Of a stretch of DNA of 64,000 bases, positions 23,860 through 34,904 are shown one piece after another. Position numbers and translations under genes: made by a program. Every line of letters begins with the position of its first letter. Position 1 is the stretch's first letter. Below the pieces are notes generated by a model. The model was given only the letters and a program-made list of their open reading frames with translations, was not told where the DNA came from and searched no databases. Source of the stretch: Artocarpus heterophyllus (Eukaryota; Streptophyta; Magnoliopsida; Rosales; Moraceae); NCBI GenBank assembly GCA_025403435.1, contig CM046350.1:24863661-24927660 (forward strand), read 5' to 3'.

Positions 23860-25794
23860 TATTGACATGTATGCCCTAAGGAGTAAAATATTGTAATATG
23901 TTTTTGGAGACCTTACATTCATATTTGTTAAATGTATGTTAAGCAAACAAAAGTTTGAGATGGTTAGTCTAAACCTTTAAGAATTAGGCATATGATGAAA
24001 AGATTATGCAAAAAACATGATTTTAAAGTGACAGCTTAAATCAGAAGATCTGCAATCTAGAGAATAAAGTTGGGCGCTTTATTTAAGTTAAGATTATTAT
24101 GTTGTGTACATCCCAAACGGGAGATGGCATGTCTTGGGCAGCGGAATGGGACTCCATGAGTAGAAACATTGGTACGTTTGTCATAGGTGATGATGTATTA
24201 GATCAGGACATTAAATTGAATTGATTTAGATTAATAATTTTGTCTGTGCAAATTAATTTACTTTAAATAATTATATGTGTTGTATCTTAATCCTAAAATG
24301 ACTAATAGACTTGTTATCTTGACTTATGACTTTTGATATACCAGAGGTGACATCCTAACTTTATCATGGTATGCATACCAGTACGTTGGAGTCATGACTT
24401 TTGATAGCGTAGACTTGTTATTTATAGATAAGGAATCCATAGCTCCATTGGTGGAATCAAAGATATTCTCTTATATGCGTTATCCTGTAATTGAAAGGCT
24501 GGAGCACTAAGTCATTTAGATGCATAGGTGTAACCAAATGGTATACTATCTTTGGATAGTAAGTTTTCCAATAGTGAGATAACGGAACGTATGATAAAAA
24601 TAATCAGAAAGGTAAGATAGAATTTACCCTTAAGCCAATTATGAATATCCTATGAGGATACGACATATTATAATATGTCATGGATGCTTAGCTAATTTGG
24701 AGCTTCGTAATTTTATATAGTTCGAGAGTGCAGCCCTAAGCTTTTAGTAGAATAGCGTTAGACTTGATAATTACAAAATATGTATCTGGAATATTGTATT
24801 TTATAATTATAGGAGTTTGAACTATATAGGTCTATCAGGTCCCCTTTGCTATCTCATAATAAATCTTGTAATGATACTACGTGTTTTTCCTACAAATTGA
24901 TGACCTGTGTTAAATTATTAAATTGGCTACAATTCAAGCTTTTTGGATTTAATAATTCATGTTAGTTTATCAACTAAATTAATTTTGTAAATTAATCTTG
25001 TGGAATTAATTTTATGAATTAATTCAAGATAAACATGTTAAATTATTATGAATAATATTTTATGTATATGGGTTTATCTATGCATGACTATTTTAATCAA
25101 ATAACTTTTCTATTGGGTTATTTGAATTAAAATTGAGGCTCTATAAAAAATACATGGGTCAAATAAGATAGGATTTATCCATTTAGTTGTGATTGGATCT
25201 ATCGGATCAACTTGAGGAGTTCAAATCTGATTTGAACTCCATTATCATGACGGCACAGTCGATCACAGTACTAGGCGGGGTCGATTGTGGCAATTGAAGT
25301 CCAAATCTAATTACATGGTTTAGACTCTAAAACTAATCCAAACTCAAATTTTGAGGCCTTATCTGATAATGATTAACCCCAGGTCTGGCCTCTAGAAATA
25401 GGGAGTGAGTTTTCTCAGTTATTCAAATTAATTGAGAAGTATAAAGTGAGTAGTCTCGTCTAAGAAGCTCTAAAACTCCCTGGGAGCTACTATTTAACAT
25501 CACAAACTTTAGCTCTAGGTCTTCTCAATTGCTTGAAAGGATAGTCACCGGAGAAAGGGCTATACGACATGTGACCACTCACACTCTGATCGTGGATAGA
25601 GAATAACAAAGAAAACCTGTTGGTTAAGGCTCTTTTGGAATGTTTTTCTCTACACGAATTCAAGCCTGCTTTGGTGTATAAAAGGTTAGTAAGATTTGTG
25701 ATTAATTTCTATATATAGCATGTCAAACTTATATTTTAAAAAATACTCTGATTTAAAAATTTTTAAAATTCTACTGCATAGTCGTTTTCCAAAA
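23860..25794 (+). repeat. 5' LTR of element B
   Basis: Starts TATTGACATGTATGCCC (ancestral TGTTAGACATG as in the 3' LTR; G to A at position 2) and ends GTTTTCCAAAA where the 3' copy ends CCAACA. The TATA box seen in the other two copies is TAGAAATA here (near 25,394-25,401). Confidence 0.92.
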
Positions 25795-25796
25795 AT

Positions 25797-25814
25797 TGGT
25801 ATTAAAGACATGGT
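25797..25814 (+). other. Primer-binding site of element B, initiator tRNA-Met type
   Basis: TGGTATTAAAGACATGGT resembles the plant copia primer site TGGTATCAGAGCCATGGT, with C to T and G to A type differences, two bases after the LTR. Confidence 0.8.
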
Positions 25815-27440
25815 TTTTACGTAAATTTATGAGTTTATGATCATGCTATACGTATAGATTATGTGATCTTGTTATCTTCTATACTTAAATATTAATTTTT
25901 TAGAGAGTTGGCACTCTAGGGTTTCTATATAATTAAATGTTGTCATGAGATTATGTAGTGAATGTTGATTAATTATGGCTGATTAAATTATTATTTAATT
26001 ATTAATTAATTAATTAATTTATTTATGCCGGTTATGGTTCTTTAGAAGTTAGAATGTATATCTAAGTTTTTTTAATGTAATTAGATAGCGGTCTATCATC
26101 ACTGTCTAGGAATTATTATTTAATTTTAAATTTGTAAAAATTTTGTGATTAAATAATCATTCGGTGTGAAGATAGATCTAGAAGATGGAGATGATAGGAG
26201 TTCCACTGTTTTTTCTAAGTTTTAAAATTTTGTGTTTTTTGAATTGTTTAAAATAAGATTGAAAACATGCTTTAAAACTACTTTCTAAAAAATTCAACTC
26301 GGGTGACAGTGCGGTCGATCGCGATACACTTACTACGGTCGACCACGGTAGTTGTACCGATAGGTCAATATTATAGTTCGATAGGTAGGCAGAGAGTAGA
26401 TTGGCTTTCGAAAAAATGTGCATTTTTTTGGTGCAGTTTTGATTTTATTTTTGAGACAATTCTAAGGAATATAAGATTTTATGATGACCGAAAAAATAAA
26501 GCATTTGATCGATGACGAATTAAAGACTTAAGAACAGATGCCGCATGAAGAAGGATACAACTTGAAGATACAAGGATGAAGAATTGACAAGATGTTTCGA
26601 TTAATCTTTTGTAATCTTTATTTTCTTTTCTCTAGGATGGAACCATAATATTACGGCTGTTTATTATTAGTTTGCTTGTAGCTTTGCATGATTGCTTTCC
26701 TTGTCTGCATATAATATGATTTGCCATGTATATTGATAATATGCCATATACAATAGGAAGTGCAGCTCATTAAAAACTTATCATGCATGTTAAAATAAAA
26801 CCTTGGTTTTCAAAATATTAAGTGGGAGAAGGATTTCGAAGAAAGGACCTATAGCCTCCATCATTGGTCCATAGGAAGCACATAGTGGTCCTGACCTCTA
26901 GGAAGGGATTTCATCATGTACCGGGTTGGATGGCTGAAAGGATAATTTATTTTAGCATGATTTATCATTATACACCCCTAGATGGCGATTATAAATCATT
27001 GATAAGATAGTTGAAACGATAGTTATACACCCAAGATTAATTTTATTATTAACCTCTCTTACGAGCGCTGTTATTAAAATTAATAGCCATAGAAAATGAT
27101 TATTAATATATGCTAGATCAGATGGGTCCTGGATGGCATATATTAATTGAAGGTGATCCGTGTTCCTCATTGAATTTGGCAAGTCTCCTGTAGGTGGCTT
27201 GTCAAATTCTGAATTAGGAATTATCGTTGTAAGGTTGTGATTTTTTCAAAGTTTTGATACATAAACATAATTGCATGTTTACTTGTTTATGTTATCTTAC
27301 AAACCTGTTATGGAATGTTTGCTTATATTTGGTATATGAATCTTTATTGTAGATTAAAATATCTAAAACTTTTTTTTATCTTCGATACTCGATAAAAACC
27401 AATTAACTAGTAAGAATTAAAATGATTGGAAAAGGAACCT
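25815..27440 (+). other. Leader of element B
   Basis: Long untranslated leader with no usable open frame. Contains GGTCGACC/GGTCGATC motifs at about 26,310-26,345, matching motifs in the LTR upstream of its TATA box, and an ATTAATTAATTAATTAATTT run near 26,000-26,022. Confidence 0.6.
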
Positions 27441-28235
27441 AAACATCTTCCTTTCCTTTGAGAAACTAAAATTTGTGCTCACAACATTGTGTCCTCCCAA
27501 ACCTACTGGGGAATCCACTAATGAGCAAATCCAAACGTATGATCACTAGAATGATGCTAACGATCAGGCCCGCTGCTATGTTATGGCTAGCATGAATAAC
27601 ATGTTGCAGGCTCAACTTGAAGATTATGAGACCGCAAAGTAGATCATGGATAATCTTGAAGATATGTTTGGAGGACCATAACAAAACAGCAAGGGGCACT
27701 TTGTAAACTTTTGAACTGCAAACAAAAACTGGGGACTCCAGTGAAGGAGCATATGATGTTAGTCATGGGTTACCTCACTAAGGCTCAAGGCCATGGAGCT
27801 AATATCGATGTCGAGTCATAGATGACTATGGTTTTTGAGAGTCTATCAAAGGATTTCATCTTGTTTAGAGCGTCATACAATTTAGGCAATAGACAAGATG
27901 TGACCTTAACGGAGCTGATAAAGCAGTGACAGGAGTTCAAAAATCTAATCTAGGAAATTCCTACGGGTGGTGAGGCTAACTTGGCAGCTACATTCGGTTC
28001 CAATCCTAACTCTGGAAATGGAAGGAAGCTAAAGGCTAAGAACAGAAAATCTTCTACTCTTGTAAACAGCAAGAATAATAAGAAGAAAAAGAAGAACCCA
28101 AAGAAGCTCAAGTGCTTTTACTGTGGAAAGGTTGGGCACATCAAGAAGAATTACAAAGACTTCATTTCTCAAGGAGGTAGGTATGATCTTCTGGTTATTG
28201 ACACTTATTTAGTTGAGAAATCAAGTGACACTTAG
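27441..28235 (+). pseudogene. gag of element B, broken
   Basis: Copia Gag: CYVMASMNNMLQAQLEDYETAK and IMDNLEDMF (27,575-27,670) correspond to the conserved Gag block (UBN2 type) upstream of the knuckle. An 84-codon open piece, 27,981-28,235, carries a lysine-rich stretch then CFYCGKVGHIKKNY (28,113-28,154): the C-X2-C-X4-H-X4-C zinc knuckle in which the last cysteine is tyrosine. A stop at 28,233 separates it from protease. TAG and TAA stops at former glutamine codons are present. Confidence 0.9.
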
Positions 28236-28330
28236 GTCATAGATTCCAGAGCAACTAATCATATTTGTGTTTTTCTACAGGAGTTCAATGAAACAAGAAG
28301 TCTACTACATGGGGATTTCAAGCTTTAGAT
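28236..28330 (+). pseudogene. Protease remnant of element B
   Basis: VIDSRATNHIC (28,237-28,270) is the copia aspartic protease site 'DSGATNHIC' with the glycine replaced by arginine (GGA to AGA). The triad is therefore broken. Continues into the gag-pre-integrase region. Confidence 0.85.
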
Positions 28331-29690
28331 GGGCGATGGATCCTTGGTGTTGGCTAAAGCAATGGGAGATGTCCATTTTTTTTATAATTATAGAATTTTG
28401 GTTTTGCAACATTGTTTTTATATTCCTAAACTTAAAAGGAATTTAATATCTATAGCTTGTTTATTTAAAAATTCTTATTTAGTTTCTTTTAATTGTAAAG
28501 TGGTGATTTGTAAAAACAAATCTTTTATCTGTGATAGATGGATGCAAAACAATCTATATTTTATCAAACCTAAGATGGACATACTGCTTAACATTGAGGT
28601 TAATGATAATAACTCTAAAAGACTTAAGACTTCTCACTCTAATAAGACCTATCTTTGGCATTTACGACTAGGTCATATTGGCCTGAATAGGATTCAAAGG
28701 TTGGTAAAGGACGGACCTTTAAGTCACTTAAACATAGAATCTATACTACAATGTGAATCTTGTTTGGAGGGCAAAATGACTGAAAGACCATTTAGGTCTA
28801 AGGGCAATAGGGCCGAAGGGGTTTTAGAACTTGTGTATAGTGATGTTTGTGATCCTATGAACATCTGGGCATGAGGTGGGTATGAGTACTTCATCATGAT
28901 TACTCAAGATATGGGTTTGTCTACCTAATGCATCATAAAAGCAAAACTTTTAACAAGTCTAGGGAGTCTCAAGCTAAAGCGGAAAAGCAATTAGGTAAAC
29001 TCATAAAGGCAATTCGAGCTGATCGAGGTGGTAAATACCTCTTTGATAAGTTCTTGGAATACTTATTAGAGAACAGGATTTTATCCTATTTGACTGCGCC
29101 AGGCACTCCATAGCAGAATGGCATAGCTGAGAGAAGGAATAGGACTTTATTGGACATGGTTAGGTCCACGATGAGTTATTCATCATTACCTTTATCCTTT
29201 TGGGGATATGCACCATAAACCGCATGTTATCTTTTGAACAATATGCCTTCAAAATCAATTCCTAAAACTCCTTACGAGTTTCGGACAGGGAAGAAGACAT
29301 TTTTAAACATTATTCGCATATAGCGATGTCCGACTTATATCTTGTATAAGGAAGTGAATAAGTTGGAAGCACATTCAGAAGGTTGTATGTTTGTAGGACA
29401 TCCAAAGGGACTCAAAGGGGTTATTTCTATAATCCAAATGAAAATAAAGTCGTGGTTTTAACAAATACAACATTCTTTGAGGAAAGTTACATGAATGGCT
29501 CTAAGCCTCGAAGTAAAGTAGTACTTGAGGAGTTGGTGAGTGATTCAATCATTCTGAGGGTTCCAGTAGAAACCAATCCAATCAATGTAGAAAAATCAAC
29601 TAGACAACAACCTAAAGTGCTTCGGCATAAGGAGAGGATCGGGCGTCAACCCAAGATGTATATGTTCAATGGTGAGGCCTTTTAGCTGAA
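28329..29690 (+). pseudogene. Integrase region of element B, broken
   Basis: A 181-codon open piece (28,329-28,874) covers the FYIPKLKRNLIS block, LWHLRLGHIGLNRIQRLVKDG and LQCESCLEGKMTERPF (gag-pre-integrase with H...H and C-X2-C zinc ligands), and LVYSDVCDPM with the first catalytic aspartate. A stop at 28,872, then IRADRGGKY (second aspartate, about 29,010), APGTP-stop-QNGIAERRNRT (catalytic glutamate, about 29,130) and PLSFWGYA follow. A further piece, 29,383-29,685, gives the linker GCMFVGHPKGTQRGYFYNP to RT. All three catalytic acids remain, though stops prevent translation. Confidence 0.92.
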
Positions 29691-30570
29691 CCGGATTAAC
29701 ATAATAGGGATCCTTACACATATGAAGAAGCTATGAAGGATGTTAATTCAAAACTCTAGAAGAAGCCATGAATACTGAGATAAAGTCTATGAAGACTAAT
29801 CGGGTCTGGGAACTTGTGGATCTCCCGAAAGGGTAAAACCCATAGCATGTAAGTAGATCTATAAGAGAAAGAGAAGAGCAGTTGGAACAGTCAAAACCTA
29901 TAAGGATAGACTGGTAGCTAAGGGATATACGCAAAAGGCAAGAATCGATTACGAGGAAACCTTTTCACCTGTAGCCATGCTCAAGTCCATTCGCATTCTC
30001 TTATCCATAGTTGCTGCTCTTGACTACGAGATTTAGCATATGGGTGTCAAGATGACCTTTTTGAATAGCTATCTTGATAAGTCCAAATATATGGTACAGC
30101 CAGACAGGTACAAGGCTAAGGGTCAAGAGGGTAAGGTTTGCAAGCTGCTAAAGTCAATTTATAAACTTAAGTAGGCTTCCTATTCTTGGACCTAAGATTT
30201 GATCAGGTGATCAAGACTTATGGCTTCGAACAAAATATGGACAAACCATGTGTCTACAAACACATTAAGATGGAAAGGTGGTTTTTCTACTGCTCTATAT
30301 AGATGACATTTTGTTGATTGGCAATAACGTTGGGGCGTTGTCATCGATTAAATTATGGTTGACTAAGCAGTTTGACATGATAGACTTGAGTGAAGCTAAT
30401 TATGTTTTTGGTATCCAGATCTTTTGGAATAGGAAGAATAGAATAATAGCTTTGTCTCAAGTAGCCCACATAGATAAAATTCTCAAGAGGTTTGTAATGC
30501 AAGATTCTATTTCTAAGAAAGACTCGCCAAAGTCTGATGAAGGAAGAGAATAAATAAAGAAAGTGCCTCA
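29691..30570 (+). pseudogene. Reverse transcriptase of element B, broken
   Basis: Fragments in changing frames: YEEAMKDVN (29,722), a KARIDYEETFSPVAMLKSIR block (29,937-29,990), then the 91-codon piece 30,278-30,553 with LLLYIDDILLIGNN, whose YIDD box is the copia RT active site (usually YVDD), and IDLSEANYVFGIQI. Several stops lie between 29,690 and 30,280. Copies element RNA in intact relatives; here inactive. Confidence 0.9.
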
Positions 30571-31239
30571 TGCTCTAAGAGTAGGTAGTCTCGTGTATGT
30601 CATACTTTACACACAACCAGATATTTATTGTACGATCAGGATAGTAAGTCAGATTCGGGACTGAACCACTGGGTTGTAGTCAAGCATTATTTTCAAGTAC
30701 CTAGGAAGGACTCGAGGGTATAAGCTTGTGTATTCGGGTGAGGATTTAACACCTCTAAGATACATTAATTCAGATTTCCAATTCTATCAGGATTTAAGGA
30801 GATCAACTTTTGGTTTTGTGTTTACTTGGGGGGTAGTGCCATTGTTTGGAGAAGAGTCAAGCAAGAATGCACTTCAGATTCAAAAATGAAAGTTGAGTAT
30901 GTGGTAGCTAATGATGCTTCGAAAGAAGCAGTATGGCTCCATAAGTTTCTTGGGGATCTTGAGGTAATTCCTAGCATGGATAAGGCGATATTGCTATATT
31001 GTGATAATACTACAGTGATAGCTAATGCTAAGGAACTAAGATTTCATAAGAAGAATAAGCATCTTCTTCGAAAGTATCATGTGATAAAAGATTTCGTTGA
31101 GGGCGAGCATGTTGCTTTATGCAAAACCACATCTGAGAAAAATTTAGCTGATCCATTTATGAAGACACTAACTGCGAGCATTTTCGAGAGGCGTGTGGAA
31201 GCTATGGAGATGCATGATATGTCATATTTCCCCACTTAG
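30571..31239 (+). pseudogene. RNase H of element B
   Basis: A 137-codon piece at 30,826-31,239 matches the copia RNase H end: GGSAIVWRRVKQECTSDSKMKVEYVVA, EAVWLHKFLGDLEVIPSM, LYCDNTTVIANAKE, FHKKNKHLLRKYHVIKDFVE and NLADPFMK. The E of the EAEY-type motif and the CDN aspartate are visible. The region before 30,826 (YLR-type block near 30,720-30,830) is frameshifted. The stop at 31,237 is close to the true end of the polyprotein. Confidence 0.92.
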
Positions 31240-31240
31240 T

Positions 31241-31253
31241 GCAAGTAGGAGAT
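31241..31253 (+). other. Polypurine tract of element B
   Basis: GCAAGTAGGAGAT directly before the TGTTAG start of the 3' LTR; copia relatives have AAGTGGGAGATTG here. Confidence 0.75.
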
Positions 31254-33239
31254 TGTTAGACATGTATGCCCTAAGGAGTAAAATGTTGTAATGTGTTTTT
31301 GAATTTATTTTATCAATAAAGAATTTATTTATTATTCATGTATCAAATGTTATCGTTTTTACGTTCATATTTGTTGAATATATGTTAAGCAAACAAAAGT
31401 CTGAGACTATTAGTCTAAACATTAAAAAATCAGGCATATAATGAACAAATTATGCAAAAAACATGATTTTAAAGGTGACGGTCTAAATCATAAGATCTGT
31501 AATAAAGGGAATAAAGTTGGGCACTTTATTCATATTAAGATTGTTATGTTGTCTACATCCCTAATAAAAGATGGCTTTTCTTAGCCATCGGAGTGGGACT
31601 CTGTAAGTAGAAACATTGTTACGTTGTCAAAGGTAATGATGTATTAGATCAAGACATAAAGTTAAATTGACTTAGATTAATAATTTTGTCTGTGCAAATT
31701 AATTCAATTTAGACAATCATATGTGTTGTACTTTAATCCTGAAATGACTAATAGGCCCGTTATCTTGACTTATGGCTTTTGAGGTACCAAAGGATGACAT
31801 CCTAACTTTATGATGGTACATATGCAAGTATGTTGGAGACATGACTCTTGATAGCGTAGACCTGTTATTCATAGATATGGATCCATAGCTCTATGGTGGA
31901 GTCAATGATATTCTTTTATATGCATTATTCTATAATTGGAAGGCTGGAGTGCTCAATCATTTATATGCATAGATGTAACTGAATGGTATACTATCTTTGG
32001 ATAGTAAGTTTTTCAATGGTGAGATAATGGAACATATGATCAAAATAATCATGAAGGTAAGATGAAATTTATCATTAAGCCGATTATGAATATCCTATGA
32101 GGATACGACACATTATAATATGTCATGGACATTTAACTAATTTGGAGCTTCATAATTTTATATAGTTCGAGAGTACAACTTTAAGCTTTTAGTGTTGCAG
32201 CTTTAGAGTTGATAATTATAAAATATATATTTGCGACATTGTATTTTATAATTATAGTAGCTTGAACGATATAGGTCCATCAGGTCCCCTTTACTAGCTC
32301 ATAATAAATCCTATAACGAGATGGCCTATTTTTCCTACAAATTGGTGACTTATGTTAAATTATTAGATTGGCTAAAATTTAAGCTGTTTGGATTTAATAA
32401 TTTATGTTAGTTTATTAGTTGAATTAATTCTGGGAATTAATTTTGTGGAATTAATTTTGTGAATTAAGTCAAGATAACATGTTGAATTATTATGGATAAT
32501 ATTTTATTTGTATGGGTTTATCTGTATATAACTATTTTAATCAAATAACTTTTCTATTGGGTTTTGAATTAAAATTGAGACTCTATAAAAGATACTCGAC
32601 TTAAATAAGATAGGATTTTATCCAGTTAGTTGTGATTGGATCTATCAGATCAACTTAGGAAGTTTCAATCAGATTTGAACTCTATTATCATGACGGTGCG
32701 GTCGACCGTGATATAGTAGGCACAGTCGACTGCAGCAATTGGAGTCCGAATCTGATTACATGGTTTTGACTTTGAAACTAATACATACTTGAATTTTGAG
32801 GCCTTATCTAATAATGATTAACCCTAGGTCCAACCTCTATAAATAAGGAGTAAGTTTTCTCAGTTATTTAGATTAATTGAGAAGGATAGACTGAGTATTC
32901 TTGTCTAAGAAGCTCTAAAACTCCCTAGGAGCTACTATTTAACATCATGAATATTAGCTCTAGGTCTTCTCAATTGGTTGGAATGAGAGTCATCGGAGGA
33001 AGAGCTGTACGACGTGTGACCACCTACACTCCGATCGTGGATAGAGAATAGCAAAGAATACCAATTGGTTGAGGCTCTTCTGGAACATTCTTCTCTACAC
33101 GGATTTGAGCCTACTTCAGTATTCAAAAGGTTAGTAAGATCTATGATTAATTTATTTATACAGCATGTCAAACTTGTGTTTTAGAAAATAATCTAATTTA
33201 AAAAATTTTAAAATTCTGCTGCGTAGTTGTTTTCCAACA
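31254..33239 (+). repeat. 3' LTR of element B
   Basis: TGTTAGACATGTATGCCC start and TTTTCCAACA end (intact TG...CA). Matches 23,860-25,794 and the solo LTR 34,905-36,922. A TATAAATA box at 32,838-32,845 is followed by AGGAGTAAG. Confidence 0.94.
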
Positions 33240-33244
33240 AGTAA
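33240..33244. repeat. Right target-site duplication of element B (AGTAA)
   Basis: Identical to 23,855-23,859. Confidence 0.85.
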
Positions 33245-34620
33245 GACATGGAATTTGATCAAGAAGCATTCAAGTTAAGTATTGGAATTGCAAACCAATT
33301 AGTAATGAGGCTAAGTAAAAGGAATGAATGTTTAATGTTTAAGTTGTGTTATCGATTAAGTAGGTTAGTAATAAAAAAAGTTAATTAATAGTCGGGTGTC
33401 ATATGAACAGGATACAAAGCTGACTAATGGAAGGAAAAGAATAAACTGGGAATGTTAGAGCACTACTTAAATAAGTTTCAAACCTTACCTATGGCACAAA
33501 GAAAATGATTTTCAAAATGCTTTATATATGTTTTATGTTTGCAAATTGTTATGCACAAGATTTTAAAGATCTATCATGTTTTGTAATATGTTTGCATTTG
33601 TTATGTTTAATTGTTAAATATTAAGAAATGGCATACGATATGTTAGCATTTTATATGCTTACTAGAGTTTACAAGAAGGTAAATCAAAGAAGTTAATTAA
33701 GTGTCGTACTAGTCTTTTGTATGTGATATATACAAGTTAAGTTAAAGTAACTACCTCAATGAACGATGGTCTTAAAGTCTTCCACAAGGAAGCATCATGT
33801 TATGTTAAAGTTATGATCTCATGATTTATGATATTGGTACTAATACTTAAGCTTACAGCATCATGGTATGTTAAAGTTATGATCTCATGATTAATGATAT
33901 TGCTACTAATACTTAAGCTTACAAGATAAAGAAATATAAGTATGATGATAAGAAGTTCATAAATGAAGTCCATAATGGAGCATAAATAGAATCATGCATT
34001 ATGACATTGCTTGCATTCCTTCTAAAAATTATTTATTGAGGAACGTTTTATGAAAAACATTTAATGAAAAATGTTTTATGAGAAAAGTTTTAAGAGGAAA
34101 GTTTTATGAAGAATAATTTTTATGTTTTGTGAGGTTATTTTTAAACTTACTGAGTGAAAGCTCATTACAAGTTCATTCATACTGCATGTAGTCCTATGGG
34201 AGACCATTATGACTGGTTAAGAAGTTCGGTGTCGTGGTAAGATAGAGACGAAGGTTGGGTATGGATACCACTATAGCTGTTTTCTGCTACTTTATGAAAA
34301 AGTTTTGATTGTTTTAAAAAGATGTTTTAAAAAGTTTTACGAAATTAAGTGTTTACTGAACAAAGTTTAAGAAATGTTTTGAATGATTATAAAGAAATAT
34401 TTGAAAAAGATATGCTTTTATGAATGGGTTTTAAAATTACAAAATTAGTTTTGTATTATGTTTCAGTTTACGTTGCAACAAATGCTGCAATAGTTTCAAG
34501 TATGTTTTAAGAAAAAAAATTTACTCAGCATTTTTTTTACTAGTAAGTAAGATTAAGTTTTAATAAATGAGGTTTAAGAAAGCTAAGTAACAGCCCCAAA
34601 TAGTCAGGGTGTTATAATAA
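33245..34620. repeat. LTR-like tract, right of element B
   Basis: Continues the host sequence interrupted at 23,859. Non-coding, with a direct repeat of about 70 bases (33,791-33,850 and 33,854-33,920: TATGTTAAAGTTATGATCTC type) and a poly-word region TTTTATGA repeated at 34,048-34,120. Text near 34,141-34,200 resembles 1,950-2,000. The end (near 34,600-34,620, 'gggtgttata') may be the LTR end; not proven. Confidence 0.4.
33791..33920. repeat. Short tandem duplication, ~67 bp
   Basis: The run GCATCATGTTATGTTAAAG...CTTAAGCTTACA is followed directly by GCATCATGGTATGTTAAAG...CTTAAGCTTACA with few differences. Local slippage-type duplication. Confidence 0.8.
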
Positions 34621-34652
34621 ATCACTCCAAGAAGAAGAATTATGACACGACC

Positions 34653-34904
34653 TTGTCTAACATAGGGCATTCTTTCGATTCCATACCTATGACAAGCCCC
34701 ATTAGCAAAAGGGCAAATAAGCCAAAATCCTATGATGCACTCGACCCTATCGACGCTCTAAACTCAAAGGAAGGTCACTCTGACATGCTTGTGTCTAATA
34801 TGTACTATTGTTTTTCAACACTCGGCTTGGGACACTCCTACACTGTGACCTCTACGTCGTTGCTTTCGAATGTGACACCCGTGGACTTGAGCAAAGGTGA
34901 CGAC
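34653..34904 (+). pseudogene. Unrecognised coding remnant, left of solo LTR
   Basis: An open frame of 84 codons from ATG at 34,653 (85 when it reads two codons into the LTR) with balanced residue composition (serine, threonine, proline and leucine, little low complexity), unlike the surrounding AT-rich repeat. The frame stays open on the other side of the solo LTR (36,928-37,027), until the next LTR at 37,028. Its family is not recognised; a gypsy gag/pre-protease fragment is plausible from context. No start signals or splice sites support a cellular gene. Confidence 0.35.
34900..34904. repeat. Left target-site duplication of solo LTR (ACGAC)
   Basis: ACGAC is repeated exactly at 36,923-36,927. 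Confidence 0.9.

Larger units (their letters stand above)
23860..33239 (+). mobile_element. Element B: Ty1/copia LTR retrotransposon, degenerate
   Basis: LTRs of about 1.9-2.0 kb (23,860-25,794 and 31,254-33,239) flank a primer site of the initiator-tRNA-Met type, then gag with zinc knuckle, protease, integrase, reverse transcriptase and RNase H. Integrase before RT is the Ty1/copia order. Perfect 5-bp target duplications AGTAA show the element is complete as inserted. Stops and frameshifts in every domain make it inactive; long LTRs suggest a large-LTR copia lineage, which I cannot name with certainty. A solo LTR of the same family lies at 34,905-36,922. Confidence 0.93.
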
